DNA of 64,000 nt from Pseudoxanthobacter soli DSM 19599 (GTDB lineage Bacteria; Pseudomonadota; Alphaproteobacteria; Rhizobiales; Segnochrobactraceae): assembly GCF_900148505.1 (NCBI RefSeq), contig NZ_FRXO01000005.1:248001-312000 (forward strand). The letters are read 5' to 3'. Shown here one piece after another: positions 1 through 10,530 of the stretch (positions are counted from its first letter, which is position 1; each line of letters starts with the position of its first letter). The notes beneath the pieces are model-generated. The model was not told where the DNA came from. It did not search any database and saw only the letters and a program-made list of their open reading frames with translations. Both the position numbers and the translations under genes were made by a program.

Positions 1-435
1 GGAGCGCGCGCGGCTGCGCTCGTCGGCAAGGGTGTTGATCCAGGTTTCCGAGAGCACGAACAGCACCTCGGTCGCCCCGCCGAGGATGAGGCGCAGCGGA
101 AACCACAGCCACACGGACGGCATCGCCGGAAACAGCGCGAGCATCGCGGCCGCGACCACGAGAGCGGTGATGACGAGGCGGCGCGGGCCGGTGCGGGCGA
201 CGATGCGCGGCAGCAGCGGCGCGACGATCAGCACGCCCACCGCATGCATCGCCGCGTTCAGCCCGATCATCGTCTCGCCGAAACCGGCTTCCGAAAGATC
301 GATGGCGATCAGCGGCGCGCTCAGTGAATAGGTCAGCCCGAACAGGGTGGCCGTGGCGATCACGGCGCCCATGGAGAGCATCCGGTTCGCCACGGGCGCG
401 GCGGGGGCGTGGCTGTCGGGCGTGCTGGCCGTCAT
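1..435 (-). CDS. MFS transporter, N-terminal part (cut by window edge)
   Basis: The first 145 codons of a major facilitator superfamily membrane transporter run off the left edge in frame. Four to five hydrophobic helices are visible, and the segment ending ETWINTLADERSRAR fits the loop of the YcaD-like MFS subgroup, where a conserved E-x-W-I-N motif precedes an Arg-rich cytoplasmic loop. Substrate cannot be told. The ATG at 433-435 overlaps the TGA of the upstream HdeD-like gene (ATGA), so the two genes are probably translationally coupled. The family call is firm; the missing half means no length check is possible. Confidence 0.8.
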   Translation of the reverse strand, partial: MTASTPDSHAPAAPVANRMLSMGAVIATATLFGLTYSLSAPLIAIDLSEAGFGETMIGLNAAMHAVGVLIVAPLLPRIVARTGPRRLVITALVVAAAMLALFPAMPSVWLWFPLRLILGGATEVLFVLSETWINTLADERSRARS

Positions 436-1859
436 GCGGTGTCCTCGGCGGAGGGAAGGCCTGCGAAGGCGCGGCGCGACGCGCGCACGGCCTCGCGGTG
501 ATTGTGGCGGGCTTCGCGATAGCGACGCACGGAATCGGAGACGCGGTCGAACCAGTGCAGTTGCAGGGGCTCGACCACGCGCCGGAGCGCGCGGGCATAG
601 TCCTGGGCGAGGCCGGGCGTCCAGGTCATCGCCTCCGCCTGTCCCCGCAGCACGGCCGCGAGCCACATGTCCGGGTTCACCAGCAGCAGCAGGAAGTTCG
701 GCCACACCCAGCGCCGCGCGCCGACGGTGCCTTCCAGCGCCGCCTCGAGCGCGGTGATGACGGTGACGGAACAGTTGCGGTTGGTGAGGTTGTAGGTGTC
801 GTCCCGGGAATAGACCTGCCAGAACGCCCTGAGATTTTCCGCGTTGTAGCGGCGGAACTTGATGTGGATGTCGGCCGGGCACCAGTTGGCCGATTCAATG
901 GCGTAGGAGGGCTGGAAGCGGCCCTTGACGTCGTTCTCGTGCCCCGCGCGCAGGATCGAGGTGAACTCGCTCGGCGAGTGGTCGATCTCCTCGGCCGGAT
1001 AGTGGCTGATATAGAGGTCGGGCGGCAGCTCCAGCGCGGCGTGACCGGTCGAGATCACGCCCTGGGAATCGACCGCGGCAATGTAGCGGTCCACCACCGG
1101 CCGGTGCACGGGATTGTCGGCGGAGCCGAGCGGCGTCCAGACGTGGACGACGAGCGGCTTCGGATGGGGCGACTTGTAGTGATGGTGGTGATGATGGCCG
1201 CCGGTGCGGCGCTCCACCGGTTCCGGCGGCGGCAGTTCGCTCACCGGGTGGGCGACGGACCACTGGCGGCGGCCGAAGATCGGCAGCGTCGTCACCGAGC
1301 GGTTGGGATCGATCCGCCGCAGCCGCAGCGCGATGTTGAACACCGTCCATCCGGACAGGATCAGGGCGATGGCGATGACGAAGGGAACGGCCTTGCGGTA
1401 GGGATAGGGCCACTGGGCGATCAGCATGGCGCCGAACATCGCTTCCAGCGCCGCGCCGGCGATCACCGTGCGCCACCGGGGGTGGCGCACCACATAGGCG
1501 GTGACCGCGCGCGTGGCGCCGTCGATGATGAAGGCGACGCCGAACAGCACCGCATGGGCGATGTGGCCGCGCGGCGGCAGCGCGACGATCATGAAGCCGA
1601 GCACGATCAGAGCCGCCGCCTTCATCAGGAAGAAGCCGGAGCTGTTGGAGCGCGCCGCCAGCATCGCGAACAGCGCCGCCGCGCCCTCGACGACGAGCAG
1701 GTAGCCGAAGGTATGGGTGGCAACGGTGGTCACGCCGTCGGCGGCGTCGGCGATGATGAGGAAGCCGAGGATCATCCAGCACTGGCCGATGATCGCGAGA
1801 ACCGGCCACTTCGACCGTAACGCCCGCGCCCCGACAAGAAGAACCGCTAGCCTGATCAT
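432..1859 (-). CDS. HdeD/DUF308-like membrane protein with C-terminal permuted papain-like domain
   Basis: 475 residues in two parts. Residues 1-185 form about six hydrophobic helices in paired short hairpins, as in HdeD/DUF308 inner-membrane proteins (acid-resistance family). Residues 235-385 are soluble. They contain G-H-A-A-L with His273 and, about 90 residues later, N-R-N-C-S with Cys363. His before Cys is the order seen in circularly permuted NlpC/P60-papain-fold enzymes (LRAT/YaeF-like), so a hydrolase or acyltransferase is inferred, not shown. The linker carries a run of six His (222-227). The stop overlaps the start of the downstream MFS gene. The membrane half is a confident family call; the catalytic reading is my inference. 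Confidence 0.7.
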   Translation of the reverse strand: MIRLAVLLVGARALRSKWPVLAIIGQCWMILGFLIIADAADGVTTVATHTFGYLLVVEGAAALFAMLAARSNSSGFFLMKAAALIVLGFMIVALPPRGHIAHAVLFGVAFIIDGATRAVTAYVVRHPRWRTVIAGAALEAMFGAMLIAQWPYPYRKAVPFVIAIALILSGWTVFNIALRLRRIDPNRSVTTLPIFGRRQWSVAHPVSELPPPEPVERRTGGHHHHHHYKSPHPKPLVVHVWTPLGSADNPVHRPVVDRYIAAVDSQGVISTGHAALELPPDLYISHYPAEEIDHSPSEFTSILRAGHENDVKGRFQPSYAIESANWCPADIHIKFRRYNAENLRAFWQVYSRDDTYNLTNRNCSVTVITALEAALEGTVGARRWVWPNFLLLLVNPDMWLAAVLRGQAEAMTWTPGLAQDYARALRRVVEPLQLHWFDRVSDSVRRYREARHNHREAVRASRRAFAGLPSAEDTA

Positions 1860-2212
1860 CCTCTCGGCGCCTCGGTGATCGATGCAGGGAAGCGTTCTTT
1901 TCGATCAAGATCGTGAAGGAAGCAACGGTGATCGCGCGCTGCCGCCCGTGGGTGACGCCGGGTCGGGTTTGGACGGACCTCGTACAACGCGGGAGGGTGA
2001 TGATCGCGCTGATACTGACAGGCTGCACGGCGCAGGCAAGTCTCGCGTGTGCGGATGTCTGGAGGGTCCGGTAAAGAAGTCTGGCTGGCCCGACAAGCGG
2101 AATCCGGAGCCGGATTTCTCTTCCTCGGGACTGCGGCGGCACCGGAAAAGAGGGCCTGACCGCACCCGCGCCCGTCCCGGACGAGACGGACGATGGTGTG
2201 CGGCTCGTCCAC
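1860..2212. other. Gene-free spacer
   Basis: 353 bp between the start of the HdeD-like gene and the irr terminator. Open frames here have no recognisable product or codon bias. It should contain the promoter of the HdeD-MFS pair reading leftward, but I see no convincing -35/-10 pair. Confidence 0.5.
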
Positions 2213-2239
2213 GAAAAAAGCCGGCCCTGGGGCCGGCTT
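2213..2239 (-). terminator. Intrinsic terminator of irr
   Basis: A 9-bp inverted repeat (AAGCCGGCC / GGCCGGCTT) with a 4-nt loop. Read on the minus strand it is followed by a run of six T. It lies about 25 nt past the irr stop codon at 2265, the standard layout of a Rho-independent terminator. Confidence 0.85.
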
Positions 2240-2264
2240 GGTCGGTTCGTCGTTCCTGCGGCCG

Positions 2265-2783
2265 TCAGCGGCGGGGGCGGACCCGCACCACGACATCGAC
2301 GCGCACGATTTCCATGTCCTCGGGCGGCGGCGGCAGGCAATCGATCACGAGGCCGTCACCGGGGATGTCGATCACCGCGTTGTCGGTCTCGATGAAGAAA
2401 TGGTGATGGTCGCTGGTGTTGGTGTCGAAATAGGTCTTCGTGCCGTCCACCGCTACTTCGCGCAGCAGCCCGGCCTCGGTGAACTGATGCAGCGTGTTGT
2501 AGACGGTGGCGAGCGACACCGGCACGCGGGCCGTCAGCGCTTCCTCGTGCAGCTGCTCCGCCGAGACGTGGCGGTTGCCCTTGCCGTAGAGGATCTCGGC
2601 GAGCGCGAGGCGCTGGCGCGTCGGCCGAAGCCCGGCCTCGCGCAGCAGCGAGCGGATGTTGCCGCGGCCATGATGGTGGTGACCTTCGCCGGCGTGGTGA
2701 GTCCCGGCATGGTGAAGCGGCGCATGGTGACCATGTCCATGGTGCTCCGTCACGATGACGGACGAGATCCGAGAGGCCACCAT
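2265..2783 (-). CDS. irr: Iron response regulator Irr (Fur family)
   Basis: 172-residue Fur-family repressor, the global haem/iron-responsive regulator of Rhizobiales. The winged-helix part (about 45-115) has L-R-P-T-R-Q-R-L and V-S-L-A-T-V-Y-N-T-L, typical of Irr. The triple His at 126-128 in S-D-H-H-H-F-F matches the haem/metal-binding H-x-H region. The Bradyrhizobium-type N-terminal haem-regulatory C-P motif is absent; residues 14-38 are instead His-rich (about 13 His), which is unusual. It is divergent from fabA, a neighbour arrangement common in this order. A GGAGA lies about 11 nt before the chosen ATG. Family call is firm; the role is taken from characterised homologues. Confidence 0.92.
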   Translation of the reverse strand: MVASRISSVIVTEHHGHGHHAPLHHAGTHHAGEGHHHHGRGNIRSLLREAGLRPTRQRLALAEILYGKGNRHVSAEQLHEEALTARVPVSLATVYNTLHQFTEAGLLREVAVDGTKTYFDTNTSDHHHFFIETDNAVIDIPGDGLVIDCLPPPPEDMEIVRVDVVVRVRPRR

Positions 2784-3558
2784 CTAATCCAGGTCTCCAT
2801 TCCTTGAAGGCGCAGGCAGGCCGGCGCCTCTGGACGATCTCCGGTCCGCCACCCTGCGGCGATTCCGGCGCTCGATCCGTTGCTGCCACCATCCGGCAGG
2901 TCCAGCGGGAGGGCCGGGCGACCGTATGGCATGAAACGACGCCGCGCTTTCCGCACGGTATCCCATTGAGCGGACCATAGCGTCGGCTGATGGAGATTGC
3001 AAGTCATTCTTATGTTTAGATCTATTCCAGTCGACGACGGGCTGCCGGCTCAGAAATCCGCGCACGGGGTCTGGTGCCGGATGAGGCGCCCGATCGGGGT
3101 TCGCGCCCCACGCGGCCTGAGGCGTGGTATCTTTATAAAGGTGCGCATATAGAGGCGCGCGGACGAACGGGCATGCCGCCACCGCGGGCTTTCGAACCCG
3201 GACAGCGTGTGTTAGAAGGCACCCGCTCCGTTCCGCCTTTGGTGGCGCGGGCGTCGACGCATGTGTGCCGCGGGAGCTTGCCGGCGGCCACGGTGGTGGC
3301 GCCGGCTGGATCGCTTCGGGTGGGTGCGCGGGCCGGTCCGGAGATCGCCGGCCGCCCGGATGACGGCATCCGGGCGTCGCATCGGTTTGGACTGCGGGTT
3401 GGGGCAGGGGCGTTCCTTGAGAACGCATCTTCGTCCCGATGGGTTTTGGAACGGCGAAGGCGGCGCGAATGACGGCCGCCGGCCGGTTTCCCGCTGCATG
3501 CGGTCGCGCGGACCGGATGACGACGGCGGGATCAGGTTGTGAGGGATCCGGGAGCGGG
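2784..3558. other. Divergent irr/fabA promoter region
   Basis: 775 bp without a credible gene. It should carry the irr promoter (leftward) and the fabA promoter (rightward). Two AT-rich islands stand out in GC-rich DNA: 2992-3030, and 3128-3153, which includes the perfect palindrome CTTTATAAAG at 3131-3140 and CATATAG just after it. Stretches around 3190-3230 look vaguely tRNA-like but do not fold (see rejected items). Open frames through 3060-3550 lack codon bias or homology I recognise. Confidence 0.5.
2992..3030 (-). promoter_or_regulatory. AT-rich block, candidate irr promoter/metalloregulator site
   Basis: The block contains TTGCAA half-sites and GTTTAGATCTA, in a region otherwise near 70% GC and about 210 bp upstream of the irr ATG. 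TTTAGA resembles half of the iron-control element bound by Irr, and TTGCAA resembles half of Fur/Mur-type boxes. Neither is a full match, so autoregulation or iron control is only suggested. Confidence 0.3.
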
Positions 3559-4086
3559 ATGGACCAGCGTCGCGCGAGCTTTGATTATGAAGACCTGCTG
3601 GCCTGTGGCCGCGGAGAACTGTTCGGCCCCGGCAATGCGCAGCTTCCCCTGCCGCCGATGCTGATGTTCGACCGCATCCCCTCGATCGGCGAGGATGGCG
3701 GCGAATATGGCAAGGGCCACGTCCGCGCGGAACTCGACGTCAACCCCGACCTCTGGTTTTTCGGTTGCCACTTCAAGGGCGACCCGGTGATGCCGGGCTG
3801 CCTCGGCCTCGATGCGATGTGGCAGATGCTCGGCTTCTTCCTCGGGTGGCTGGGCTCGCCCGGCCGCGGGCGGGCGCTCTCGGTCGGCGAGGTCAAGTTC
3901 ACCGGCCAGGTCCTCCCGCACGTGAAGAAAGTCGAATACGGCGTCGACCTGAAGCGTGTGATGCGCTCCAAGCTCGTGCTCGGCATCGCCGACGGCTGGC
4001 TGAAGGCCGATGGCGAGACCATCTACCGGGCGCTCGACCTCAAGGTCGGCCTGTTCAAGACGGAAGCCGCCACGGCGGGCAGCTGA
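3559..4086 (+). CDS. fabA: 3-hydroxydecanoyl-ACP dehydratase/isomerase FabA
   Basis: 175-residue bifunctional dehydratase/isomerase that forms the cis-3-decenoyl-ACP branch point of anaerobic unsaturated fatty acid synthesis. The hot-dog fold active site is intact: [12 protein letters not shown] with His71, and Asp85 in C-L-G-L-D-A, matching the E. coli catalytic pair. The frame stays open for 40 codons upstream, but the ATG at 3559 gives the family length, follows a GGGAGCGGG ribosome-binding stretch, and starts with the usual Tyr/Asp-rich opening. It is first in a fabA-fabB-fabI run, divergent from irr. Confidence 0.95.
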   Translation: MDQRRASFDYEDLLACGRGELFGPGNAQLPLPPMLMFDRIPSIGEDGGEYGKGHVRAELDVNPDLWFFGCHFKGDPVMPGCLGLDAMWQMLGFFLGWLGSPGRGRALSVGEVKFTGQVLPHVKKVEYGVDLKRVMRSKLVLGIADGWLKADGETIYRALDLKVGLFKTEAATAGS

Positions 4087-4242
4087 TCGGCCGCATCGCG
4101 GCGCGCTTCCCCGGCCTCTGCCCGTCGACGTGCCGGAGCGGCCGGGGCGGAACGTCCGGGCGGATCATGGAGGGCCGGGCTTGGTGCCGCGGCCGGGCGG
4201 CGCGCGTGCGCCGCGCTCAAGAGGTGAAGGACGGAGGGCCCA

Positions 4243-5460
4243 ATGAGACGGGTTGTCGTCACTGGCATGGGGATCGTGTCCTCGATCGGGAACAACACGC
4301 AGGAGGTTAACGCCTCCCTGCGCGAGGCCCGGTCCGGCATCGTCCACGCCGACGATTATGAGAAGCTCGGCTTCCGTTGCCAGGTTCATGGCGCGCCGAC
4401 GCTTGTCGCCGAGGACATCGTGGACCGTCGGGCCATGCGCTTCCACGGCGGCGGCACGGCGTGGAACCATGTCGCGATGGAGCAGGCGCTCCGCGATTCC
4501 GGCCTCGAGGCCCACGAGATCTCCAACGAGCGTACCGGCCTGATCATGGGCTCCGGCGGTCCGTCGACCCGCACCGTGGTCGAGGCGGCCGACACCGCGC
4601 GCACGAAGGGCCCGAAGCGGATCGGGCCGTTCGCGGTGCCGAAGGCGATGTCGTCGACTTCCTCCGCGACGCTCGCGACCTGGTTCAAGATCAAGGGCGT
4701 CAACTATTCGATCTCGGCCGCCTGCGCGACCACCAACATCTGCATCGGCAACGCGGCCGAGCTGATCCAGTGGGGCAAGCAGGACATCGTGTTCGCGGGC
4801 GGCTGCGAGGAGCTCGACTGGACTCTGTCGGTCCTGTTCGATGCCATGGGCGCCATGTCCACCGGCTATAACGACCGTCCCGCGGTCGCCTCGCGTGCCT
4901 ACGACAAGAACCGTGACGGCTTCGTCATCGCCGGCGGCGCCGGCGTGCTGGTGCTCGAGGAATACGAGTACGCGAAGGCGCGCGGCGCGCGCATCTATGC
5001 CGAGATCGCCGGCTACGGCGCGACCTCCGACGGCTACGACATGGTGCAGCCGTCGGGCGAAGGCGCCCAGCGCGCCATGCGGCTCGCGCTCGAGGGCGTC
5101 AAGCTGCCGGTCGACTACATCAACCCGCATGCCACCTCGACGCCGATCGGCGACCTGCGCGAGATCGAGGCGATCCGCGCCGTGTTCGGCGACAAGTGCC
5201 CGCCGATCTCGGCCACGAAGTCGCTGACCGGCCACTCCCTGGGCGCCGCCGGCGTGCAGGAGGCGATCTATTCGATCCTGATGATGCAGAACGGCTTCAT
5301 CGCCGAAAGCGCCCACATCGACGAGATCGACCCGGCGTTCGCCGACATGCCGATCGTGCGCGAGCGGATCGACAACGCCAGTCTCGGCTGCGTGCTGTCG
5401 AACGGCTTCGGCTTCGGCGGCACCAACGCCACCCTCGTGCTCAAGCATCCGGACGCCTGA
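4243..5460 (+). CDS. fabB: beta-ketoacyl-ACP synthase I FabB
   Basis: 405-residue condensing enzyme that elongates the cis-unsaturated acyl-ACP made by FabA. The thiolase-fold Cys-His-His triad is visible: Cys161 in S-A-A-C-A-T-T, His295 in N-P-H-A-T-S-T and His330 in T-G-H-S-L-G-A. The C-terminal G-F-G-F-G-G-T-N-A glycine motif is intact. GGAGGG precedes the ATG. The gap to fabA is 156 bp and to fabI 107 bp. Pairing with fabA argues for FabB rather than FabF. Confidence 0.95.
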   Translation: MRRVVVTGMGIVSSIGNNTQEVNASLREARSGIVHADDYEKLGFRCQVHGAPTLVAEDIVDRRAMRFHGGGTAWNHVAMEQALRDSGLEAHEISNERTGLIMGSGGPSTRTVVEAADTARTKGPKRIGPFAVPKAMSSTSSATLATWFKIKGVNYSISAACATTNICIGNAAELIQWGKQDIVFAGGCEELDWTLSVLFDAMGAMSTGYNDRPAVASRAYDKNRDGFVIAGGAGVLVLEEYEYAKARGARIYAEIAGYGATSDGYDMVQPSGEGAQRAMRLALEGVKLPVDYINPHATSTPIGDLREIEAIRAVFGDKCPPISATKSLTGHSLGAAGVQEAIYSILMMQNGFIAESAHIDEIDPAFADMPIVRERIDNASLGCVLSNGFGFGGTNATLVLKHPDA

Positions 5461-5567
5461 CGCGCCGGTCGTTCCGGAGCGCGGATGCCCCTCGAATTTG
5501 CCGGCGGACCCCGCCGGCATCGTTCATCTCCGGATCGCCCGCTGCGGTCCCGACCCAGAGGATCGAC

Positions 5568-6431
5568 ATGTCGCAGTTGATGGCCGGCAAGCGCGGGCTC
5601 GTGATGGGTGTCGCAAACGACCATTCGATCGCCTGGGGCATCGCCAAGCGTCTTGCGGCCAACGGCGCCGAACTCGCCTTCACCTACCAGGGTGACGCGT
5701 TCGGCCGGCGCGTGAAGCCGCTCGCCGACTCGCTCGGCGCGCGCCACCTGCTGCCGTGCGACGTGGAAGACCTCGCCTCCGTCGACGGCGTGTTCTCCAC
5801 CCTCGGCGATGCGTGGGGCTCGATCGATTTCGTGGTCCACGCGGTGGCGTTCTCCGACAAGAACGAGCTCAAGGGCCGCTACGCCGACACGACGCGCGAG
5901 AACTTCGTGCGCACCATGGTGATCTCCTGCTTCTCGTTCACCGAGATCGCCAAGCGCGCCGCCGCGCTGATGCCGAACGGCGGCAACCTCATCACGCTCA
6001 CCTATGGCGGCTCGACCCGGGTGATGCCGAACTACAACGTCATGGGCGTCGCCAAGGCCGCGCTGGAATCGTCCGTGCGCTATCTGGCGATGGATTACGG
6101 CCGCCAGAACATCCGCGTGAACGCCATCTCGGCCGGCCCGGTGCGCACGCTCGCCGGCTCCGGCGTGTCCGATGCGCGGCTGATGTTCAATTTCCAGCGC
6201 AAGCACGCCCCGCTCGGCCGCACCGTCACCATCGACGAGGTCGGCGGCTCCGCGCTCTATCTTCTGTCCGACCTGTCGTCGGGCGTGACCGGCGAGGTTC
6301 ATTTCGTCGATTCCGGCTACAACATCATCTCGATGCCGCATCTCGACGAGCTGAAGGCCGTCGAGCGCCAGGAGGACGCCCAGGGCATCGCCGGAACCCC
6401 GGGCGCCGCGCCGCGGGCCGAGGTGGTCTGA
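5568..6431 (+). CDS. fabI: Enoyl-ACP reductase (NADH) FabI
   Basis: 287-residue short-chain dehydrogenase-type enoyl-ACP reductase, the last step of each fatty acid elongation cycle. The nucleotide site is the FabI variant G-V-A-N-D-H-S-I-A-W-G, and the active site is Tyr146, Tyr156 and Lys163 (Y-N-V-M-G-V-A-K), numbered as in E. coli. The residue aligned with E. coli Gly93 is Ala94 (V-H-A-V-A-F), a position where substitutions affect triclosan binding. The start is set by AGAGGA ahead of ATG 5568 and by the family opening; the frame is open further upstream but overlaps fabB. Confidence 0.94.
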   Translation: MSQLMAGKRGLVMGVANDHSIAWGIAKRLAANGAELAFTYQGDAFGRRVKPLADSLGARHLLPCDVEDLASVDGVFSTLGDAWGSIDFVVHAVAFSDKNELKGRYADTTRENFVRTMVISCFSFTEIAKRAAALMPNGGNLITLTYGGSTRVMPNYNVMGVAKAALESSVRYLAMDYGRQNIRVNAISAGPVRTLAGSGVSDARLMFNFQRKHAPLGRTVTIDEVGGSALYLLSDLSSGVTGEVHFVDSGYNIISMPHLDELKAVERQEDAQGIAGTPGAAPRAEVV

Positions 6432-6562
6432 CGCCGCCCGTTCCGTTCGGACCGCCGGTCGGATGACGGAGACCTTCGCGCGCCGCCTTATCCGCTCCGA
6501 TGCCCCTTCGCAACGGACCGGCGAGGGGCCATATTGGGCGGTGGCGGTGCGTTGCCGGCTTC

Positions 6563-6611
6563 GAGCATATCCCGTTCGGATCGAACCGATCTGAACGACA
6601 AGGATATGATC
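6563..6611. repeat. Palindromic intergenic repeat, copy 1
   Basis: A 49-bp imperfect palindrome running from GAGCATATCC to GGATATGATC, with a second inner arm pair around GGATCG / CGATCT. It is nearly identical to 23651-23699 upstream of ureE. It resembles the RIME-type palindromic repeats of rhizobial genomes and sits in the fabI-trpF gap. Confidence 0.75.
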
Positions 6612-6680
6612 AAAGCGTTGGATCCTAGGGCCCGGCACCGGCGCAGCGCGGCGCTTCTTTCGGTTTCACGGACGTCTGCC

Positions 6681-7370
6681 ATGTCCCTCGTCGTCAAAAT
6701 CTGCGGCCTGAAGACGCCCGAGACGGTCGAGGCCGCCATCGATGCCGGCGCCGACATGATCGGCTTCGTGTTCTTCCCGAAGAGCCCCCGCCATCTCGGG
6801 TTCCAGGAAGCCGCCGAGCTCGCGCGGCTGGCGCGCGGCCGGGCCGAGATCGTCGCGCTGGTGGTCGATGCCGGCGACGGCATGTTCGCCGCGATCTCCG
6901 ACGAGGTGCGGCCGGACTGGTTCCAGCTCCACGGCCACGAGACCCCGGAGCGGGTCGCGGCCGTCGGCGATCTGTTCGGACGCCGGGTGATGAAGGCGAT
7001 CGGCGTGCGCACCGCCGAGGACCTTGAGGCGCTCGGGCACTTCCCCGCAGCGGACCGGCTGCTGCTCGACGCCAAGGCGCCGCACGGCGCGTCGCGGCCC
7101 GGCGGAAACGGCAGGGCTTTCGACTGGAACCTGCTTGCGCACCTTGACCATGCGCCGCCGTTCATGCTTTCCGGTGGGCTTGGCCCGGAGAACGTGCGCG
7201 AGGCGATCGCGAAAGTCCGGCCGTTCGGTATCGATGTCTCCAGCGGCGTGGAAACGGCGCCGGGCGTGAAGGATCCCGAACGGATTGCCGCGTTCGTCGC
7301 CGCCGCGCGCGCGGCGGAGGCGGAACTGGCGGCGAGCCGTCCGGCGCAGGATGCCGGCGGGGCCGTATGA
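6681..7370 (+). CDS. trpF: Phosphoribosylanthranilate isomerase TrpF
   Basis: 229-residue (beta/alpha)8 barrel converting N-(5-phosphoribosyl)anthranilate to CdRP in tryptophan synthesis. Catalytic Cys8 sits in V-K-I-C-G-L and the general-acid Asp in L-L-L-D-A-K. The C-terminal phosphate loops (S-G-G-L and D-V-S-S-G-V-E) are intact. The ATG at 6681 starts exactly at the family N-terminus. The frame is open for 49 codons upstream, but that part crosses the palindromic repeat. It leads trpF-trpB-trpA, with trpC and trpD elsewhere, as usual in this order. Confidence 0.95.
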   Translation: MSLVVKICGLKTPETVEAAIDAGADMIGFVFFPKSPRHLGFQEAAELARLARGRAEIVALVVDAGDGMFAAISDEVRPDWFQLHGHETPERVAAVGDLFGRRVMKAIGVRTAEDLEALGHFPAADRLLLDAKAPHGASRPGGNGRAFDWNLLAHLDHAPPFMLSGGLGPENVREAIAKVRPFGIDVSSGVETAPGVKDPERIAAFVAAARAAEAELAASRPAQDAGGAV

Positions 7371-7395
7371 ACGGGAACACAAAAGGGTATCGGCC

Positions 7396-8649
<1,254 letters not shown>

Positions 8650-8660
8650 GCGGAACCGAC

Positions 8661-9521
8661 ATGAACGCCCCCCTGTCCAACCCGGTCGCTGCCGGCTCCC
8701 GCATCGACCGCCGCTTCGCCGCGCTGAAGGCGGAAGGCCGCCCGGCGCTGGTGACGTTCCTCACCGCGGGCGATCCCGATCCGGCGACGTCGGCGGCGGT
8801 CCTCGCCGCGCTGCCGGCGGCCGGCGCCGACATCATCGAGATCGGGATGCCGTTCTCCGATCCCATGGCGGACGGGCCGGCGATCCAGGCCGCGTCCCAG
8901 CGGGCGCTGAAGGCCGGGCAGACGCTTGAGGGAACGCTCGCCATGGTGGCGGCGCTGCGCGAGGTCGACGACGCCGTTCCCGTGGTGCTGATGGGCTATT
9001 ACAACCCGATCTACACCTACGGCATCGAACGGTTCCTGGAGACCGCCCGCAAGGCCGGGGTCGACGGGCTGATCGTGGTGGACCTGCCGCCCGAGGCCGA
9101 TGACGAGCTGTGCCTGCCGGCGCACGAGCACGGTATCTCGTTCATCCGGCTGGCGACGCCCACCACCGATGAGAAGCGTCTGCCCTCGGTGCTCGCGAAC
9201 ACCTCCGGCTTCGTCTATTATGTCTCGATCCTCGGGATCACCGGCACGGCGGCGCCGGATGCCGCCGTGGTCGGCGAGGCGGTCCGCCGCATCAAGGCGC
9301 ACACCGATCTGCCGGTCGCCGTCGGCTTTGGCGTGAAGACGCCCGAGCAGGCGGCCTCCATCGGCCGTATAGCCGATGGCGTCGTCGTCGGTTCTGCCAT
9401 CGTCCAGGCGCTGGCGGCCACGCTCGACGAAGAGGGCCGCGCGACCGCGGCGAGTGTCGATGCGGTTCGCGATCTGGTCGCGGCGCTCGCCGCCGGCGTG
9501 AAGACCGCCCACACGGCCTGA
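8661..9521 (+). CDS. trpA: Tryptophan synthase alpha subunit TrpA
   Basis: 286-residue TIM barrel that cleaves indole-3-glycerol phosphate and channels indole to TrpB. The catalytic acids are Glu60 (I-I-E-I-G) and Asp71 (P-M-A-D-G-P), the pair known from Salmonella/E. coli TrpA. The V-S-I-L-G-I-T-G phosphate loop is present. The ATG sits 11 bp after the trpB stop. The same reading frame is open far upstream through trpB, but that extension is an artefact of high GC. Confidence 0.95.
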   Translation: MNAPLSNPVAAGSRIDRRFAALKAEGRPALVTFLTAGDPDPATSAAVLAALPAAGADIIEIGMPFSDPMADGPAIQAASQRALKAGQTLEGTLAMVAALREVDDAVPVVLMGYYNPIYTYGIERFLETARKAGVDGLIVVDLPPEADDELCLPAHEHGISFIRLATPTTDEKRLPSVLANTSGFVYYVSILGITGTAAPDAAVVGEAVRRIKAHTDLPVAVGFGVKTPEQAASIGRIADGVVVGSAIVQALAATLDEEGRATAASVDAVRDLVAALAAGVKTAHTA

Positions 9522-9596
9522 CAGCCATATTTCCGCCGACCGGCGGTGCGATGCGGTTCGTTGCCCCCGGCCGAGCCGCCTTGAACGAGGCTATTG

Positions 9597-10508
9597 ATGA
9601 ACTGGATCAACACTGTCGTCCGCCCGAAGATCCGCTCGTTCCTGAACCGGCGCGAGGTCCCCGAGAATCTCTGGATCAAGTGTCCGGAAACCGGGGAGAT
9701 GGTGTTCCATCGCGATCTCGAGGCGAACCAGTGGGTGGTGCCGGGCTCCGGCCACCACATGAAGATTCCCGGCCGCAAGCGGCTTGAGCTCCTGTTCGAC
9801 GGCGGCAATTACGAACAGCTTCCGACGCCGCAGGTCGCGGCCGATCCGCTGCGTTTCCGCGACGAGCGGCGCTATGTCGACCGGCTGAAGGATGCCCGCG
9901 CCAAGACCGGGCTCGATGACGCCGTGATCGTCGCCCGCGGCCGGCTGGACGGGCTCGACCTAACCGCCGCCGTGCAGGATTTCGCCTTCATGGGCGGCTC
10001 GCTCGGCATGGCCGCCGGCGAGGCGATCATCGCCGGCCTCGATGCGGCGCGGATCGCCGGCACCCCGTTCGTGCTGTTCGCGGCCTCCGGCGGCGCGCGG
10101 ATGCAGGAAGGCATCCTGTCGCTGATGCAGATGCCGCGCACCACGGTCGGCATCGCCGCGCTGAAGGAAGCGGGCCTTCCCTACATCGTCGTGCTCACCA
10201 ACCCCACCACCGGCGGCGTCACCGCGTCCTATGCCATGCTGGGCGACATCCACATCGCCGAGCCCGGCGCGCTGATCTGCTTCGCCGGCCCGCGGGTCAT
10301 CGAGCAGACCATCCGCGAGAAGCTGCCGGATGGCTTCCAGCGGGCGGAATATCTGCTGGCTCACGGCATGGTGGACATGGTGGTCCACCGTCACGAGATC
10401 CGTCCGACGCTGTCGCGGGTGCTGAGGGTGCTGATGGGGCAGCCGCCGGCGGATGCTCCGGCCGCCGCTGAGGGTGTCGCGAACGTGCCCGCCACGGTCG
10501 CGGCCTGA
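9597..10508 (+). CDS. accD: Acetyl-CoA carboxylase carboxyltransferase beta subunit AccD
   Basis: 303 residues; with AccA it transfers the carboxyl from biotin to acetyl-CoA, giving malonyl-CoA. The crotonase-like core carries [10 protein letters not shown] and the S-G-G-A-R-M-Q-E-G signature. The N-terminal zinc ribbon is degenerate: only Cys29 (K-C-P-E-T-G) remains of the four cysteines of E. coli AccD. The ATG at 9597 follows a GAGG; a TTG directly before it could add one codon. The trpA-accD-folC order is standard for Rhizobiales. Confidence 0.94.
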   Translation: MNWINTVVRPKIRSFLNRREVPENLWIKCPETGEMVFHRDLEANQWVVPGSGHHMKIPGRKRLELLFDGGNYEQLPTPQVAADPLRFRDERRYVDRLKDARAKTGLDDAVIVARGRLDGLDLTAAVQDFAFMGGSLGMAAGEAIIAGLDAARIAGTPFVLFAASGGARMQEGILSLMQMPRTTVGIAALKEAGLPYIVVLTNPTTGGVTASYAMLGDIHIAEPGALICFAGPRVIEQTIREKLPDGFQRAEYLLAHGMVDMVVHRHEIRPTLSRVLRVLMGQPPADAPAAAEGVANVPATVAA

Positions 10509-10530
10509 CGGGCCGGCCGAACCGAACGTG

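Noticed and set aside
1179-1196. His6 run in the HdeD-like protein as a cloning tag or vector trace
   Set aside because: It lies mid-protein in a natural linker with normal flanking sequence and no vector-like bases.
3185-3230. tRNA-like stretch with TTCGAA near 3188-3200
   Set aside because: The T-arm pairs only four bases, no acceptor stem forms, and the would-be anticodon loop gives a stop-codon anticodon.
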